From positions 1-64,000 of the forward strand of contig JACDDS010000009.1 in the NCBI GenBank assembly GCA_013816805.1: a DNA stretch of 64,000 nt. Direction: 5' to 3'. The notes under the pieces are model-generated. The model did no database searches, was not told the DNA's origin, and saw only the letters and a program-made list of their open reading frames with translations. This DNA comes from Chitinophagales bacterium (GTDB taxonomy: Bacteria; Bacteroidota; Bacteroidia; Chitinophagales; UBA10324). The translations under genes and the position numbers were made by a program. This document shows positions 35,547 to 45,658 of this stretch, one piece after another. The first letter of the stretch is position 1; every line of letters begins with the position of its first letter.

Positions 35547-37406
35547 TTATACGCTGAATTCAAATTGCATTTCATTCAGCCTTCGGTAAATACCCTTTCT
35601 GTTCATCATTAAATCTTCGTGTTTGCCTGTCTCCACTACTATACCTTTTTCCAGCACTATAATTTTATCCGCATTGCGGATAGTGGAAAGGCGGTGTGCA
35701 ATAATAAAAGAAGTACGGTTTTTCATCAGCTGCTCCAGTGCTTCCTGAACCAATTGCTCACTTTCACTATCCAAGCTGCTGGTGGCTTCATCAAGGATCA
35801 GTATAGCAGGATCTTTTAAGATGGCGCGTGCAATGGCAATGCGTTGCCGCTGGCCCCCCGAAAGCTTCACTCCGCGTTCTCCAACTATGGTTTCGTATCC
35901 CTCCGGAAAACGGTTAACAAATTCATCAGCATTTGCCTTTTGTGCTGCAGTTAGTATTTCCTTATCAGGCGCGCCGGGTTTACCGTAGGCTATATTTTCA
36001 CGTATGCTTCCTCCAAATAAAATTATGTCCTGGGGAACAAATGCAATTTGCCTTCGCAACTGGCTTAAAGGAAATGCAGATGCAGGCCTTTCATCGAAAA
36101 CTATTCTTCCTTCGCCGGGCTCATAGAAACGCATTAACAGGGATGCAATCGTACTTTTTCCTGCACCACTGGAGCCTACAATAGCCACCACTTCACCCGG
36201 TTCTGCCGTAAGAGAAATATTTTTCAATACAGTAATATCAGGCCTTGAAGGGTAAGAAAATTTAACACGGTCAAAACGGACTTGCCCCTGCAAAAGGTAA
36301 AAGGGATCAATCTCCTCATTTTCTAAATCCACTTCTTCCCCATTATCGCGTAGGATTTCCCTGACACTATGGGTAGCACCCAACGTTTTCTGCAACTGGC
36401 TGAACATATCTGCAAAACCTGCAAAGGTTCCTCCCACAAAAACAGAGAAGATGACAAACATGGTCAGCAAACCTGTTGTTAACTCTCCGTCTTTTATCAT
36501 ATTGGCTCCATACCACATTACAAACGCTATAGTCCCAAAGACACTAAAGATCATAAATGATATAAAGGCACCCCGGAACCGTGCATTCCTGATAGCCGTT
36601 TCCACCACTGAAAGAATGCTTTTTGTATAACGGTTTATTTCGAAGTATTCACTTGTAAAAGCTTTGACTATTGAAATACCCTGGAAAGTTTCCTGCACAA
36701 TAGTTCCGCTTTCCGCCAGCTGATCCTGGGCTCTTTTAGACATCTTCCTGATTCGCTTGCCAAAAAAAACAGCGAGAATCGCAATTACCGGTACCACCGA
36801 TAGCATTACAAGTGCCAGTTTTGTACTAATAAGAAAAATAAACAGCAGGCCAATAAGAAGTGTAAAAATTCCCCTTAGAAACTCTGCAAGTGTAAACGAT
36901 AGCGCATCCTGAATCTGAGAAAGGTCTGAAGAAATACGGCTGCTCAGTTCACCTACCCGTTTTTCAGTAAAAAAACTCATAGGCATGCTTAATAATTTTT
37001 TATATACATCCCTTCGCATATCTGCCAATGATTTTTCTCCAACTTCCGTAAGCAGGTATACCCGCATAAAAGAAAATATCATCTGTACCGAAAGCTGTAT
37101 AAAGATGAGAAAAATGATGGTGTTCAAACTCCAGCTGATCTGCTGTATGTTAAAACCAAAACTTTGAATAACAGATGTATTAGCGGAAAGGGATGAAGAG
37201 CCTGGTGAAGCGGCATCTATCATTTTTCCAATAAGGAATGGGAATATACTTGTTGAAAAAGCTGAAAAAGCAATAAATACCAACCCCAGAATAAACTTCC
37301 ATTTGTAGGGCTTTAAATATTTGAAAAGAATTAATGCTTCCTTCAAATTTTCACGCGTGATCTTTACTTTAGACGACTCGGGAATATTGTTTAATTTTTC
37401 TGCCAT
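35547..37406 (-). CDS. ABC exporter, fused permease/ATPase (MsbA/BmrA type)
   Basis: The 619-residue half-transporter has six transmembrane helices (about residues 35-330) and a C-terminal ATPase with Walker A VGSSGAGKSTIAS near 411, Q-loop IAFVPQDIILFGG, signature VKLSGGQRQRIA near 515, Walker B ILILDEATSSLD near 538 and the H-loop IIAHRLST. It would work as a homodimer exporting lipids, peptides or drugs across the inner membrane. The sequence is closest in type to the MsbA/lipid-A-exporter family common in Bacteroidota, but substrate cannot be read from sequence. Confidence 0.92.
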   Translation of the reverse strand: MAEKLNNIPESSKVKITRENLKEALILFKYLKPYKWKFILGLVFIAFSAFSTSIFPFLIGKMIDAASPGSSSLSANTSVIQSFGFNIQQISWSLNTIIFLIFIQLSVQMIFSFMRVYLLTEVGEKSLADMRRDVYKKLLSMPMSFFTEKRVGELSSRISSDLSQIQDALSFTLAEFLRGIFTLLIGLLFIFLISTKLALVMLSVVPVIAILAVFFGKRIRKMSKRAQDQLAESGTIVQETFQGISIVKAFTSEYFEINRYTKSILSVVETAIRNARFRGAFISFMIFSVFGTIAFVMWYGANMIKDGELTTGLLTMFVIFSVFVGGTFAGFADMFSQLQKTLGATHSVREILRDNGEEVDLENEEIDPFYLLQGQVRFDRVKFSYPSRPDITVLKNISLTAEPGEVVAIVGSSGAGKSTIASLLMRFYEPGEGRIVFDERPASAFPLSQLRRQIAFVPQDIILFGGSIRENIAYGKPGAPDKEILTAAQKANADEFVNRFPEGYETIVGERGVKLSGGQRQRIAIARAILKDPAILILDEATSSLDSESEQLVQEALEQLMKNRTSFIIAHRLSTIRNADKIIVLEKGIVVETGKHEDLMMNRKGIYRRLNEMQFEFSV

Positions 37407-37559
37407 ATATTTTCAGAAACAGGTCGAAAAGCCGATCAGGAATAATCAATTTCAATATTAAGACGTGACCGTAAAACATAAATTGTAAAATTACGGATAA
37501 GTATGCAGCGAAATAACCCGTACAAGAAATCGCTTATATCTTAACCATATCAACGAAGG

Positions 37560-39146
37560 ATGCAGAATAATGAGTTGTGTAATAATGAAAAAAACGTGAC
37601 AAAATTTATTTCTGCAGGTATTTTAATGTTGGTGCTTTTTACAGTGACTTCTGTTTATGGACAATCACAAACGTGTACCGATACTTTCAGTAAACGTTTA
37701 GAATTATTCAGAAAAGCTACAAATACAGCAAACGGCAACGCGGCATTTTCATGGAAGAGCTCCGGTTTTACCACATCACATAAAGCATCACCCGTTTCTT
37801 TTCCGAACGATACCTTACCGCTTCCCCAATATAACCCTTTACGCGATGATGATCCGCTGTATAACAGACGCTACCCGCTGTGGATTCCTATAGCAGAAGT
37901 ACCGTTAACCAATGGCTTAATATGGTCCTTTGACAGGTATATTTTTAACGATAAGTTCGCATATATAAACGGTGAAACAATCAAAAACAATTTTAAAAAT
38001 GGATGGGAATGGGATACAGACGACTTCCCTACTAATTTTTCGCTGCATCCTTACACGGGAAGTATTTATTATAATGCAGCGCGATCTAATGGATACAATT
38101 TTTATCAGTCCGTTCCCTTTGTTTTGGGGGGCAGCCTTATGTGGGAGTTGTTTATGGAAAATACAAAGCCATCTTACAACGATTTAATAAATACCACAGT
38201 AAGCGGGATATTCCTTGGTGAAGTGATTTACCGTCTGAGCTCAAGCATCCTGGATGACCGTAAAACAGGGAAGGCAAGATTGATAAGAGAAATTGCCTGC
38301 GCCGTAATTGACCCGGCAAGGGGCTTTAACCGGGTTATACAGGGAAAAGCTTCGCGGGTTACAATGCAGGATGTATACCAGAAAGAACCTCTTTTTCTAA
38401 CAATTGCAGGTGGCTTACGTCAGGTAAATAATGGAACCAACATAACAACCGGAGCAATAAGCGCTTTGCTAGATTTCGATTTTATTTATGGGAATCCATT
38501 TGAATTAAGATTGAGAAAACCTTTTGACTTTTTTCACCTGCGAACCGATTTAAACTTTGGAAATACAAAAGCAATAGTTAATAATGTGATTGGAGAAGGA
38601 TTTTTATTTGGTACAAATACCAATGATAAAAATAAGATGAAAATGCTGGTTGGGGCCTTTCAGCATTATGATTATTGGAATACCGACAGCTTTGAAATCG
38701 GAACAATAGGATTTGGAGGAGGTGTCGTTTCGAGGATGGCCATTTTTAAAAATTGCCGTTTTCAAAATCAACTTTATCTGGCACTGGTACCTTTGGGAGC
38801 AAGCAATTCACGGAAAGTACAGAAAGGGGATATTAATTTTGACTATAAAAACTATACTTTTTCCGGAGGGGCGCAAATAAAATTTCAAAGCAATTTGAAT
38901 TTTGGCCATGGCCAGCTAGCAGCTGCATATTACCTCTACTGGCTTCATACATTCGTCGGTAGACAGGGAAATAATTTGTTGGGGATCTTCCAGCCAAGTA
39001 TTAGAATCAAGCTTTATCACACTCTGAATGTCGGCTATGAATATCTATGGTATCTCAGGGATGATTATCGCAAGAATGCCCGTACCCTGCACGTGCGCAC
39101 AGGAGAACAGCGCCTTTTCTTACTTTTCGACTTTGAGAATTTTTAA
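37560..39146 (+). CDS. DUF3943 domain outer-membrane-associated protein
   Basis: The 528-residue protein has a late signal peptide (ISAGILMLVLFTVTSVYGQ, residues about 17-35), a low-complexity spacer, then the DUF3943 region: RYPLWIPIAEVPLTNGLIWS, FSLHPYTGSIYYNAARSNGY, FVLGGSLMWELFMEN and RLIREIACAVIDPARGFNRV. The second half is rich in alternating aromatic strands and ends in LFLLFDFENF, with a terminal F as in outer-membrane barrels. Function is unknown. The long N-terminus before the hydrophobic stretch may mean that the true start is internal, though the next ATG removes part of the signal. Confidence 0.85.
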   Translation: MQNNELCNNEKNVTKFISAGILMLVLFTVTSVYGQSQTCTDTFSKRLELFRKATNTANGNAAFSWKSSGFTTSHKASPVSFPNDTLPLPQYNPLRDDDPLYNRRYPLWIPIAEVPLTNGLIWSFDRYIFNDKFAYINGETIKNNFKNGWEWDTDDFPTNFSLHPYTGSIYYNAARSNGYNFYQSVPFVLGGSLMWELFMENTKPSYNDLINTTVSGIFLGEVIYRLSSSILDDRKTGKARLIREIACAVIDPARGFNRVIQGKASRVTMQDVYQKEPLFLTIAGGLRQVNNGTNITTGAISALLDFDFIYGNPFELRLRKPFDFFHLRTDLNFGNTKAIVNNVIGEGFLFGTNTNDKNKMKMLVGAFQHYDYWNTDSFEIGTIGFGGGVVSRMAIFKNCRFQNQLYLALVPLGASNSRKVQKGDINFDYKNYTFSGGAQIKFQSNLNFGHGQLAAAYYLYWLHTFVGRQGNNLLGIFQPSIRIKLYHTLNVGYEYLWYLRDDYRKNARTLHVRTGEQRLFLLFDFENF

Positions 39147-39272
39147 TCCAATTGAGATTCCGACAGCTGGTTTCTGAATCCTTGTAATAAAAACTGATAA
39201 CTATTGTGATTAGTAGCCGGGAACAAAGGCATTGTTTTTGAAAGTCAGGCTGTGAAACTAAACAAATCGATA

Positions 39273-39707
39273 ATGAAAAAATTTCTTTTAGTAGTTATGC
39301 TTGCTGCAGGTATGCATTCCTTATTTGCACAGGTAAATCCAACTGTTCCGGGTGATAGTGTACCCATGTCCGTCAATAAAGCCTTTTTGGAAAAATACCC
39401 GGATGTGAAGGGAATGGCCTGGCATAGAACGGCTCAGGGATACCGGGCAGGTTTTAAAAGCCCGGACAATATGGATCAGTTCGCAGACTATGATTCAACA
39501 GGTAAAATGATCAGTGAAAATTTAGAAATGAAAAAAGAGAGTCTTCCGGCTAGTGCGATAGATTATATTTCTAAAAACCTTCCGGATCAGCAATACGGAA
39601 AAATATACCAGGTTACTAAGCCTGACGGTCTGAAAAATTATGTAGTTAATGTGGGCGGAAAATGGTTACTTTTTGATGCACAGGGAAGCTTTGTTCCTTC
39701 GAAATAA
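39273..39707 (+). CDS. Small periplasmic PepSY-like domain protein
   Basis: The 144-residue protein has a signal peptide (MKKFLLVVMLAAGMHSLFAQ) and one PepSY-like/BLIP-like fold: VNKAFLEKYPDVKGMAWHRT, then FADYDSTGKMISENLEM, LPASAIDYISKNLPDQQYGK, and YVVNVGGKWLLFDAQGSFV. The alternation of helix and sheet with a closing FD..G pattern is typical of this Bacteroidota family, and a role in inhibiting or binding proteases is only proposed. A GTG seven codons upstream is in frame; the ATG gives the cleaner signal peptide. Confidence 0.8.
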   Translation: MKKFLLVVMLAAGMHSLFAQVNPTVPGDSVPMSVNKAFLEKYPDVKGMAWHRTAQGYRAGFKSPDNMDQFADYDSTGKMISENLEMKKESLPASAIDYISKNLPDQQYGKIYQVTKPDGLKNYVVNVGGKWLLFDAQGSFVPSK

Positions 39708-39749
39708 TTTTTATCACATAAGTACAGGCATAAAACTATTTATGCCTGT

Positions 39750-40736
39750 TTAGTTTAAATAAAGTGCTTCTTTAACCACTTTAATTACTTTTTCCTGATT
39801 TGGTAAAAATGCCTGAACAAAAGGAGGAGCATAAGCTAGAGATGTATCTAATGTTGTGATGCGTTTTATTGGTGCATCGAGATAATCAAAAGCGTGCTTC
39901 TGAATTTGAAATGCAAGTTCAGAAGTTACAGATCCAAAAGGCCATGCTTCTTCAAGGATTACCAATCTGTTAGTTTTCCTGACTGAATTAACAACTGTAC
40001 TGTAGTCCAGGGGCCGTATGGTTCTTAAATCAATTACTTCCGCTTCTATATTTTCCTTGCCCAATTCCTCCGCGGCAGCCAGAGCTACCTTTATCATCTT
40101 ATTATACGATACGATAGTTACGTCTTTTCCTTCACGTACCACATTTGCCTTACCGATCGGAATTAAATATTCTTCTTCCGGAACTTCTCCCACGTCACCG
40201 TACATCACTTCCGATTCAAAGAAACAGACCGGATCATCGTCTCGAATCGCACTCTTTAATAGTCCCTTTGCATCGTAAGGATTCGATACCGAAATCACTT
40301 TTAATCCAGGTACGTTTGCCATCCAGTTTTCGAAGCTTTGAGAATGCTGAGCACCCAACTGTCCTGCGGATGCAGAAGGACCCCGGAAAACCATTGGGAT
40401 GTTAAACTGACCACCTGACATAGAAAGAATTTTTGCTGCGGAATTTACCAGCTGATCAAAGGCAAGCACAGCGAAATTCCAGGTCATAAATTCAATAACA
40501 GGCCTTGTTCCATTCATAGCTGCTCCTACACCTATACCTGCGAATCCCAATTCAGAAATTGGTGTATCAATAACACGGCCCGGTCCGAATTCATCAAGCA
40601 TACCCTGGCTTACCTTATAGGCACCATTATATTCAGCAACTTCCTCCCCCATTAAAAAAACCTTCGGATCGCGGCGCATCTCTTCAATTAAAGCCTCCCG
40701 CAATGCCTGGCGAAAAGGGATTTTCCTCGTTTCCAT
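39750..40736 (-). CDS. pdhB: Pyruvate dehydrogenase E1 component, beta subunit
   Basis: The beta subunit of the thiamine-dependent E1 enzyme decarboxylates pyruvate with its alpha partner. The 328-residue protein has the TPP-facing motif MGEEVAEYNGAYKVSQGM near 28-46, DTPISELGFAGIGVGAAM near 57, AGQLGAQHSQSFENW near 123 and the C-terminal transketolase domain ending in QEKVIKVVKEAL. The alpha subunit gene is not adjacent, which is frequent in Bacteroidota. A branched-chain 2-oxoacid subunit is possible but the motif set fits pyruvate. Confidence 0.92.
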   Translation of the reverse strand: METRKIPFRQALREALIEEMRRDPKVFLMGEEVAEYNGAYKVSQGMLDEFGPGRVIDTPISELGFAGIGVGAAMNGTRPVIEFMTWNFAVLAFDQLVNSAAKILSMSGGQFNIPMVFRGPSASAGQLGAQHSQSFENWMANVPGLKVISVSNPYDAKGLLKSAIRDDDPVCFFESEVMYGDVGEVPEEEYLIPIGKANVVREGKDVTIVSYNKMIKVALAAAEELGKENIEAEVIDLRTIRPLDYSTVVNSVRKTNRLVILEEAWPFGSVTSELAFQIQKHAFDYLDAPIKRITTLDTSLAYAPPFVQAFLPNQEKVIKVVKEALYLN

Positions 40737-40810
40737 GTTCCATCTAAATTTCGGTAAATATAATTCGAATCTGAGAAGTTACCCCTGAAGCCAGGCTTAC
40801 AGGAATAAAT

Positions 40811-41656
40811 TCAGATCTGGTTATTATGGTATAAAACCAACTCATCAATCGGAGACTTGATGATAGAGCCAATTTGCAGTTTATAGATCTCTGCTTTTTC
40901 CTGTATAATTGAACGGCAGGCACCTGCAACAGAACCGGAAAAGTTGATAGAATACTGATGGACATTGTGATACCGTATGATTACCTGGTCAAATAGTTCT
41001 GCAATGGCAGAATAAACAATTTGCTTTATCATGCTATTCTCTGTATTCTCCAGTGCGAAGTGGGCAAATTGCGCCAGAAAGCGATTTGGATGCGTATCAT
41101 GGTACAAGTGGTTCAATGTTTCATCCCGGGTGTATTGATATTTACTTACAAACTTGATTTCCATATTAGCCGAAAACAAGCCGCGCAACCAGCTGCGCAA
41201 TAATAAGCGACCTATATGGGCCCCACTGCCTTCATCTCCCAGAACATAACCAAGTGAATCGATGCTATCGATAATATTTTCTCCATCGTAAAAACCGCTT
41301 CCCGAACCGGTGCCTAGAATAATTACAAATCCCTGTTTTCGGTGAAGCAATGCCCTGCAGGCACCAAGCAAATCGGTTTCCACAAAAATTTCAGCGTGCG
41401 GAAAAGACCTTTTTAATGCTGCTTTAATTTTTAATTTATTCTCCATTGCACCGCATCCGGCTCCATAAAAGTAAATATGGCGGATAGTTAAACCGGGCAG
41501 CAAAGGAATTACCTGATTAAAGATGGTTTGACAGATTTCTTCTTCGGTAAGAAAATAAGGATTTAATCCCGTAGTTTGAACGGAGTACAAATGCTCCCCA
41601 TCAATTAACCGCCAATCACATTTGGTAGATCCAGCATCTACTATTATCTGGCTCAT
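40811..41656 (-). CDS. GlcNAc-kinase-like BadF/BadG/BcrA/BcrD family ATPase
   Basis: The 281-residue protein is an ASKHA-fold sugar kinase with the phosphate-1 motif IIVDAGSTKCDWRLID, the phosphate-2 region VIILGTGSGSGFYDG near 112, GYVLGDEGSGAHIGRLLL near 133, and SINFSGSVAG near 240 as the adenosine site. It resembles eukaryotic-type N-acetylglucosamine kinases that Bacteroidota use for amino-sugar salvage. The sugar is inferred from family similarity. It lies on the same strand 75 nt ahead of pdhB. Confidence 0.82.
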   Translation of the reverse strand: MSQIIVDAGSTKCDWRLIDGEHLYSVQTTGLNPYFLTEEEICQTIFNQVIPLLPGLTIRHIYFYGAGCGAMENKLKIKAALKRSFPHAEIFVETDLLGACRALLHRKQGFVIILGTGSGSGFYDGENIIDSIDSLGYVLGDEGSGAHIGRLLLRSWLRGLFSANMEIKFVSKYQYTRDETLNHLYHDTHPNRFLAQFAHFALENTENSMIKQIVYSAIAELFDQVIIRYHNVHQYSINFSGSVAGACRSIIQEKAEIYKLQIGSIIKSPIDELVLYHNNQI

Positions 41657-41811
41657 TCTTGATCTTAATATTCGTCTATTAAAAATAAAGTAGGTCCAGG
41701 ATAATCAAACAAGTATTTTAATATATCCTGAATCAAAACCCGTGACTGCATAATCTGAAAATTTTTACAACTTGCGCAAAATTAATCACTACCTGTAGTT
41801 TATAATACTGT

Positions 41812-42792
41812 ATGACGTTATTACAATCTCTTCAAAAAACTTTTTTACCATCAGCGCCAAAGCCATCATCCTTAATAGTAGTCGGAACAGTCGCTTTTGA
41901 CTCTATTGAAACTCCATTTGGAAAATCAGAGCGCATTATTGGAGGTGCAGCAACCTATATTTCGCTCGCTGCTTCGTATTTTATAAAAAACATTCAGCTT
42001 GTTTCTGTAGTCGGGGGTGATTTTCCCAGGCAGGAAATTGCAGCAATGAATGCACGCGGGATTCAGACAGAAGGACTACAGATTAAAGAAAATGAAAAAT
42101 CCTTTTTCTGGAAAGGATCGTATCATCTTGACATGAATACTCGTGATACACTGGTAACAGATTTAAATGTTCTGGCAACCTTTGATCCTGTAGTTCCGGA
42201 TAGTTACCAAAATAGTGATTTTTTAATGCTAGGGAATTTGACTCCATCTATACAGATATCTGTAATAAACAGGCTAAAAAAGCGTCCTAAATTAATTGTG
42301 CTTGATACCATGAATTTTTGGATCGAACATAACCGGCAAGAACTTTTTGAAGTATTTACTATGATTGATGTACTTACTATTAACGATGCGGAGGCGCGCG
42401 AGTTGAGCGGCGAATATTCGTTAGTTAAAGCAGCAAGAAAGATACTGGACATGGGCCCTAAATATCTTATAATTAAAAAAGGGGAACACGGTGCGTTACT
42501 CTTCCATGAGAACAATGTATTCTTTGCTCCCGCACTACCATTGGAAGAAGTATTTGACCCAACCGGGGCCGGAGATGCGTTCGCAGGTGGGTTTATCGGC
42601 TACCTGTCCCGTACAAATGATATTTCTTACGACAATATGAAACGCTCAATTATTTATGGTTCTGCAATGGCGTCTTTTTGTGTCGAGAAATTTGGAACCG
42701 AGCGGCTGACGGACTTAACGGAAGAAGATATTGAAGAACGTGTGCAGGATTTCGTAGACCTGGTACAGTTCGATATTTCCCTTGTAGAATAA
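41812..42792 (+). CDS. PfkB-family sugar/nucleoside kinase
   Basis: The 326-residue protein has the N-terminal ribokinase signature GGAATYISLAASYF near 45-58 and the C-terminal DPTGAGDAFAGGFIGY near 253-268, with the catalytic aspartate in GAGD. NDAEARELSG near 187 is also a family feature. The short N-terminal helix (about 15 residues) before the first strand fits its Bacteroidota homologues. Substrate is not determined: ribose, adenosine and other sugars are all possible. It is convergent with asd. Confidence 0.83.
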   Translation: MTLLQSLQKTFLPSAPKPSSLIVVGTVAFDSIETPFGKSERIIGGAATYISLAASYFIKNIQLVSVVGGDFPRQEIAAMNARGIQTEGLQIKENEKSFFWKGSYHLDMNTRDTLVTDLNVLATFDPVVPDSYQNSDFLMLGNLTPSIQISVINRLKKRPKLIVLDTMNFWIEHNRQELFEVFTMIDVLTINDAEARELSGEYSLVKAARKILDMGPKYLIIKKGEHGALLFHENNVFFAPALPLEEVFDPTGAGDAFAGGFIGYLSRTNDISYDNMKRSIIYGSAMASFCVEKFGTERLTDLTEEDIEERVQDFVDLVQFDISLVE

Positions 42793-42817
42793 CGTGTTTT
42801 ATATTACAAGCACGCAG

Positions 42818-43837
42818 TCAGGCAATATTTTCGACTGCTTTATTTACTCTTATTAAATTTTTTGAAAGAAGATATTCAGCAATTTGTACTGCATTTGTTG
42901 CAGCGCCTTTCCGAAGATTATCAGCCACTATCCAGCAATTCAATGTATTTGGTTGGGAAATATCACGGCGTATTCTTCCTACAAATACATCATCCTTGCC
43001 TTCGGCAGAAACCGGCATTGGATAAAAGTTATTTGGAGGATTGTCCTGGACTATTACTCCGGGTGAATTCGACAAAATAGAATATACTTCATTCAACTCA
43101 AAATCATTTTCGAATTCAACATTTACGCTTTCAGAGTGGCCACCAATTACTGGAATCCGAACTGCTGTAGCGGATATTTGGATCTGAGGTGCCCTCATAA
43201 TTTTCCGCGTTTCATTCACCATCTTTATCTCTTCCCTGGTATAATCATTTTCGACGAATACATCGATGTGGGGAAAGCAATTCATATCGATCTGATGAGG
43301 GTATACTGACTTGTCTTTATTTCCACTGCGCTCCTGCAGAAGTTGTTTTACAGCTTTAAAACCAGTGCCGGTTACCGATTGATAGGTGGAAACAACAATT
43401 CTTTTTATAGAATACTTTTTATGAAGAGGATTGAGCACCAACACCATTTGAATCGTAGAGCAGTTGGGGTTTGCAATAATCTTATTATTTTCAGTTAAAA
43501 TATCGCCATTGATTTCCGGAACAATCAAAGGAATATCAAGATCCATTCTCCACCAGGATGAATTATCTATCACAGTGGTTCCTGAAGAAGCAAAAACTGG
43601 TGCCCATTCTTTCGATACTGCTGAACCTGCTGAAAATAAAGCAATGTCAGGGTGTTTTTGAACAGCTTCTTTAATTTCAACAAGGATGTGTTTCGATCCG
43701 CCAAATGTAATTTCCTTTCCTGCAGATCGCTCTGATGCAACGGGAATTAATTCAACCATAGAAAAATCTCTTTCCTCCAGTACTTTTAGCATGGTGGTTC
43801 CAACTAAACCTGTTGCGCCGATTACTGCAATCTTCAT
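42818..43837 (-). CDS. asd: Aspartate-semialdehyde dehydrogenase
   Basis: Asd makes aspartate semialdehyde for lysine/diaminopimelate, threonine and methionine. The 339-residue protein has the NADP-binding GATGLVGTTML at 7-17, the catalytic cysteine C126 in IIANPNCSTIQMVLVLNPLH, SVTGTGFKAVKQL near 154, and the histidine in RIPVIGGHSESVNVEFEND. All catalytic elements are present. Its upstream region contains one copy of a 26-bp direct repeat, whose second copy lies 1.8 kb away on the far side of the neighbouring T9SS gene. Confidence 0.95.
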   Translation of the reverse strand: MKIAVIGATGLVGTTMLKVLEERDFSMVELIPVASERSAGKEITFGGSKHILVEIKEAVQKHPDIALFSAGSAVSKEWAPVFASSGTTVIDNSSWWRMDLDIPLIVPEINGDILTENNKIIANPNCSTIQMVLVLNPLHKKYSIKRIVVSTYQSVTGTGFKAVKQLLQERSGNKDKSVYPHQIDMNCFPHIDVFVENDYTREEIKMVNETRKIMRAPQIQISATAVRIPVIGGHSESVNVEFENDFELNEVYSILSNSPGVIVQDNPPNNFYPMPVSAEGKDDVFVGRIRRDISQPNTLNCWIVADNLRKGAATNAVQIAEYLLSKNLIRVNKAVENIA

Positions 43838-43855
43838 CTTAAGTTTTAGGAGTAA

Positions 43856-43881
43856 AATTCTTTAAAAGATTTGATACTGCT
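43856..43881. repeat. 26-bp direct repeat, copy 1 (asd upstream region)
   Basis: The 26 bases, beginning AATTCTTTAAAAGATTTGAT and ending ACTGCT, recur exactly at 45659-45684. Flanking bases differ on both sides. This copy lies 18 nt upstream of the asd start and probably overlaps the asd promoter region. Confidence 0.9.
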
Positions 43882-43902
43882 GCTCCTACCTTTCAAGTAT
43901 AT

Positions 43903-45498
43903 CTATTTTATCAAAAACATCTTCCGGATTGCTTCCTGGTTATTGCAGATCAGTTGCATAGAATAAATTCCTGGCGGGAGTGTTGAAAGATCAAGTGATT
44001 TATCATTAGAGCCTTCCTTTATCCACTCATCAGCGTAAACAACTCTTCCTGTCATATCATATATTTTCAGTATGATGGGACTGCTGCTGCCTGAAGTTAC
44101 TGCTATCTTGATTTGCCCGTTATTAGGGTTGGGAAATATAGAGAAATTAAACTGAGAAGGATCTTCTAATAAAGATTCTTTTTCGGACAGTGTTGTAAAC
44201 TCAAACCGTGCAGAAAAGGAAGAATGGGCTGTATCACATTTAGAACCCACCATCCAGGAATATGTGGTGCCGGCAGATAACCCTTTTAATGTTTTGCTGT
44301 TGATTGCAGAATGCGCCTTCTGCCAACCATTGGTGTTTTTTACTTTGTAGTAAATACGGTATCCTGTAGGCATGGTGGAGGAATCCTTCCAGGAAACCGT
44401 AGCGGAAGAAGCAGTAATCTCACTGACCTGACCTTTATACGGTGTAGTACATAGATTCTCGGTGATAGTATAGTCCAGGTAAGCAGCGCCATTTAAACTA
44501 TCGTTAATTCCAGTAAACCACCCTCCCACATATAAGTCACCTAAATAGCTGACATTACTAAAAATTGCTCCAGCACCTCCCCAATTCAAATCACTCCACT
44601 CAATTCCATCCCAAACCATTATAGGTTGTTTCAAATCTCCGGAAACATATAAAACTCCATTGGCGCTATAAACCACATTGACTTCTACAGTACGAATTCT
44701 GGCAAGAGTATCCCAAGTATAACCTGACCATGTGGCAAGGCTGTGCGCTTCTATCTCACCCGCCTGTTTAAAATCACCGCCAACAATCAACTCATTTTGA
44801 AATGTATCCAATGCATCGACATAAGCACCATAGTCATCATTAGGAATAATAACCCCACTGCTTAGCGAATGCCATTTTATTCCATCCCATCTCGCTATAT
44901 TATTTACAACGCTATCTCCTGCTTTTTCAAATCTTCCACCGGCAATTAAATTTCCATTATAGTTATAGATTCTCTTCACATTAGGATCAGCTCCTTGGCT
45001 AATACCATCTCCCAATGCATGCCATTCAAAAACACTGTCAAACCGGGCAATGTGATTGACTGTTACATCTTTGTTTTCGTTGTAAGAAGTATTAAAATAA
45101 CCTCCCGCATATAAGATATCTTTCCAAACGCCAAGTGTATTCACAGTACCGCTAAAAGACCCTACAATTACAAACCGGTCATCTTGAATATAACCTACTA
45201 AACCATCATCCAACGCTGCATAAATTTTTCCATGGTAGTACTTAAGATCATTCACCGCATGTGGTAATTCCGCAGTGGTATGCCATGCAGTGCCATCCCA
45301 AACAGCAAGGTTTTCCACATTCAAATCATCACCGACACGCACAAAATCACCACCTACATATAAAAGGTTCGATTGAGAGTCTACACACAATGCATTCACA
45401 AAACCATTTACTCCATCTCCCAAAGGTCGCCAGACCTGTGCGGACAATTTCTGCATCATCACGATAATCATCAGGTAAAAAGACAATTGATGTTTCAT
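43903..45498 (-). CDS. T9SS-sorted secreted protein with propeller-like repeats and a fibronectin type III domain
   Basis: The 531-residue protein has a signal peptide (MKHQLSFYLMIIVMMQKLSA), a repeat region to about residue 345 with recurring YVGGDF, LIAGGRFEKAGD, NIARWDGIKWHSL and LIVGGDFKQAG units (a cell-surface propeller type), a fibronectin III domain at about 360-440 (SSATVSWKDSSTMPTGYRIY), and a T9SS type A sorting domain from FNFSIFPNPNNGQIKI to the end (LPPGIYSMQLI). It would be secreted and surface-attached. The gene is bracketed by a perfect 26-bp direct repeat, suggesting it was inserted next to asd. Confidence 0.88.
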   Translation of the reverse strand: MKHQLSFYLMIIVMMQKLSAQVWRPLGDGVNGFVNALCVDSQSNLLYVGGDFVRVGDDLNVENLAVWDGTAWHTTAELPHAVNDLKYYHGKIYAALDDGLVGYIQDDRFVIVGSFSGTVNTLGVWKDILYAGGYFNTSYNENKDVTVNHIARFDSVFEWHALGDGISQGADPNVKRIYNYNGNLIAGGRFEKAGDSVVNNIARWDGIKWHSLSSGVIIPNDDYGAYVDALDTFQNELIVGGDFKQAGEIEAHSLATWSGYTWDTLARIRTVEVNVVYSANGVLYVSGDLKQPIMVWDGIEWSDLNWGGAGAIFSNVSYLGDLYVGGWFTGINDSLNGAAYLDYTITENLCTTPYKGQVSEITASSATVSWKDSSTMPTGYRIYYKVKNTNGWQKAHSAINSKTLKGLSAGTTYSWMVGSKCDTAHSSFSARFEFTTLSEKESLLEDPSQFNFSIFPNPNNGQIKIAVTSGSSSPIILKIYDMTGRVVYADEWIKEGSNDKSLDLSTLPPGIYSMQLICNNQEAIRKMFLIK

Positions 45499-45658
45499 TA
45501 TTTTAGAATTAAAAGCGGTTTGGAAAATACGCTATCATTTTTCACGATAAGAATACATATAAAAGATACAGACAAAATATAATGAATTCATCAAATAATG
45601 GCATTAGCATGCCGGACTGACAATACAGCAACGGCCGAACTGCATATCAACATCACAT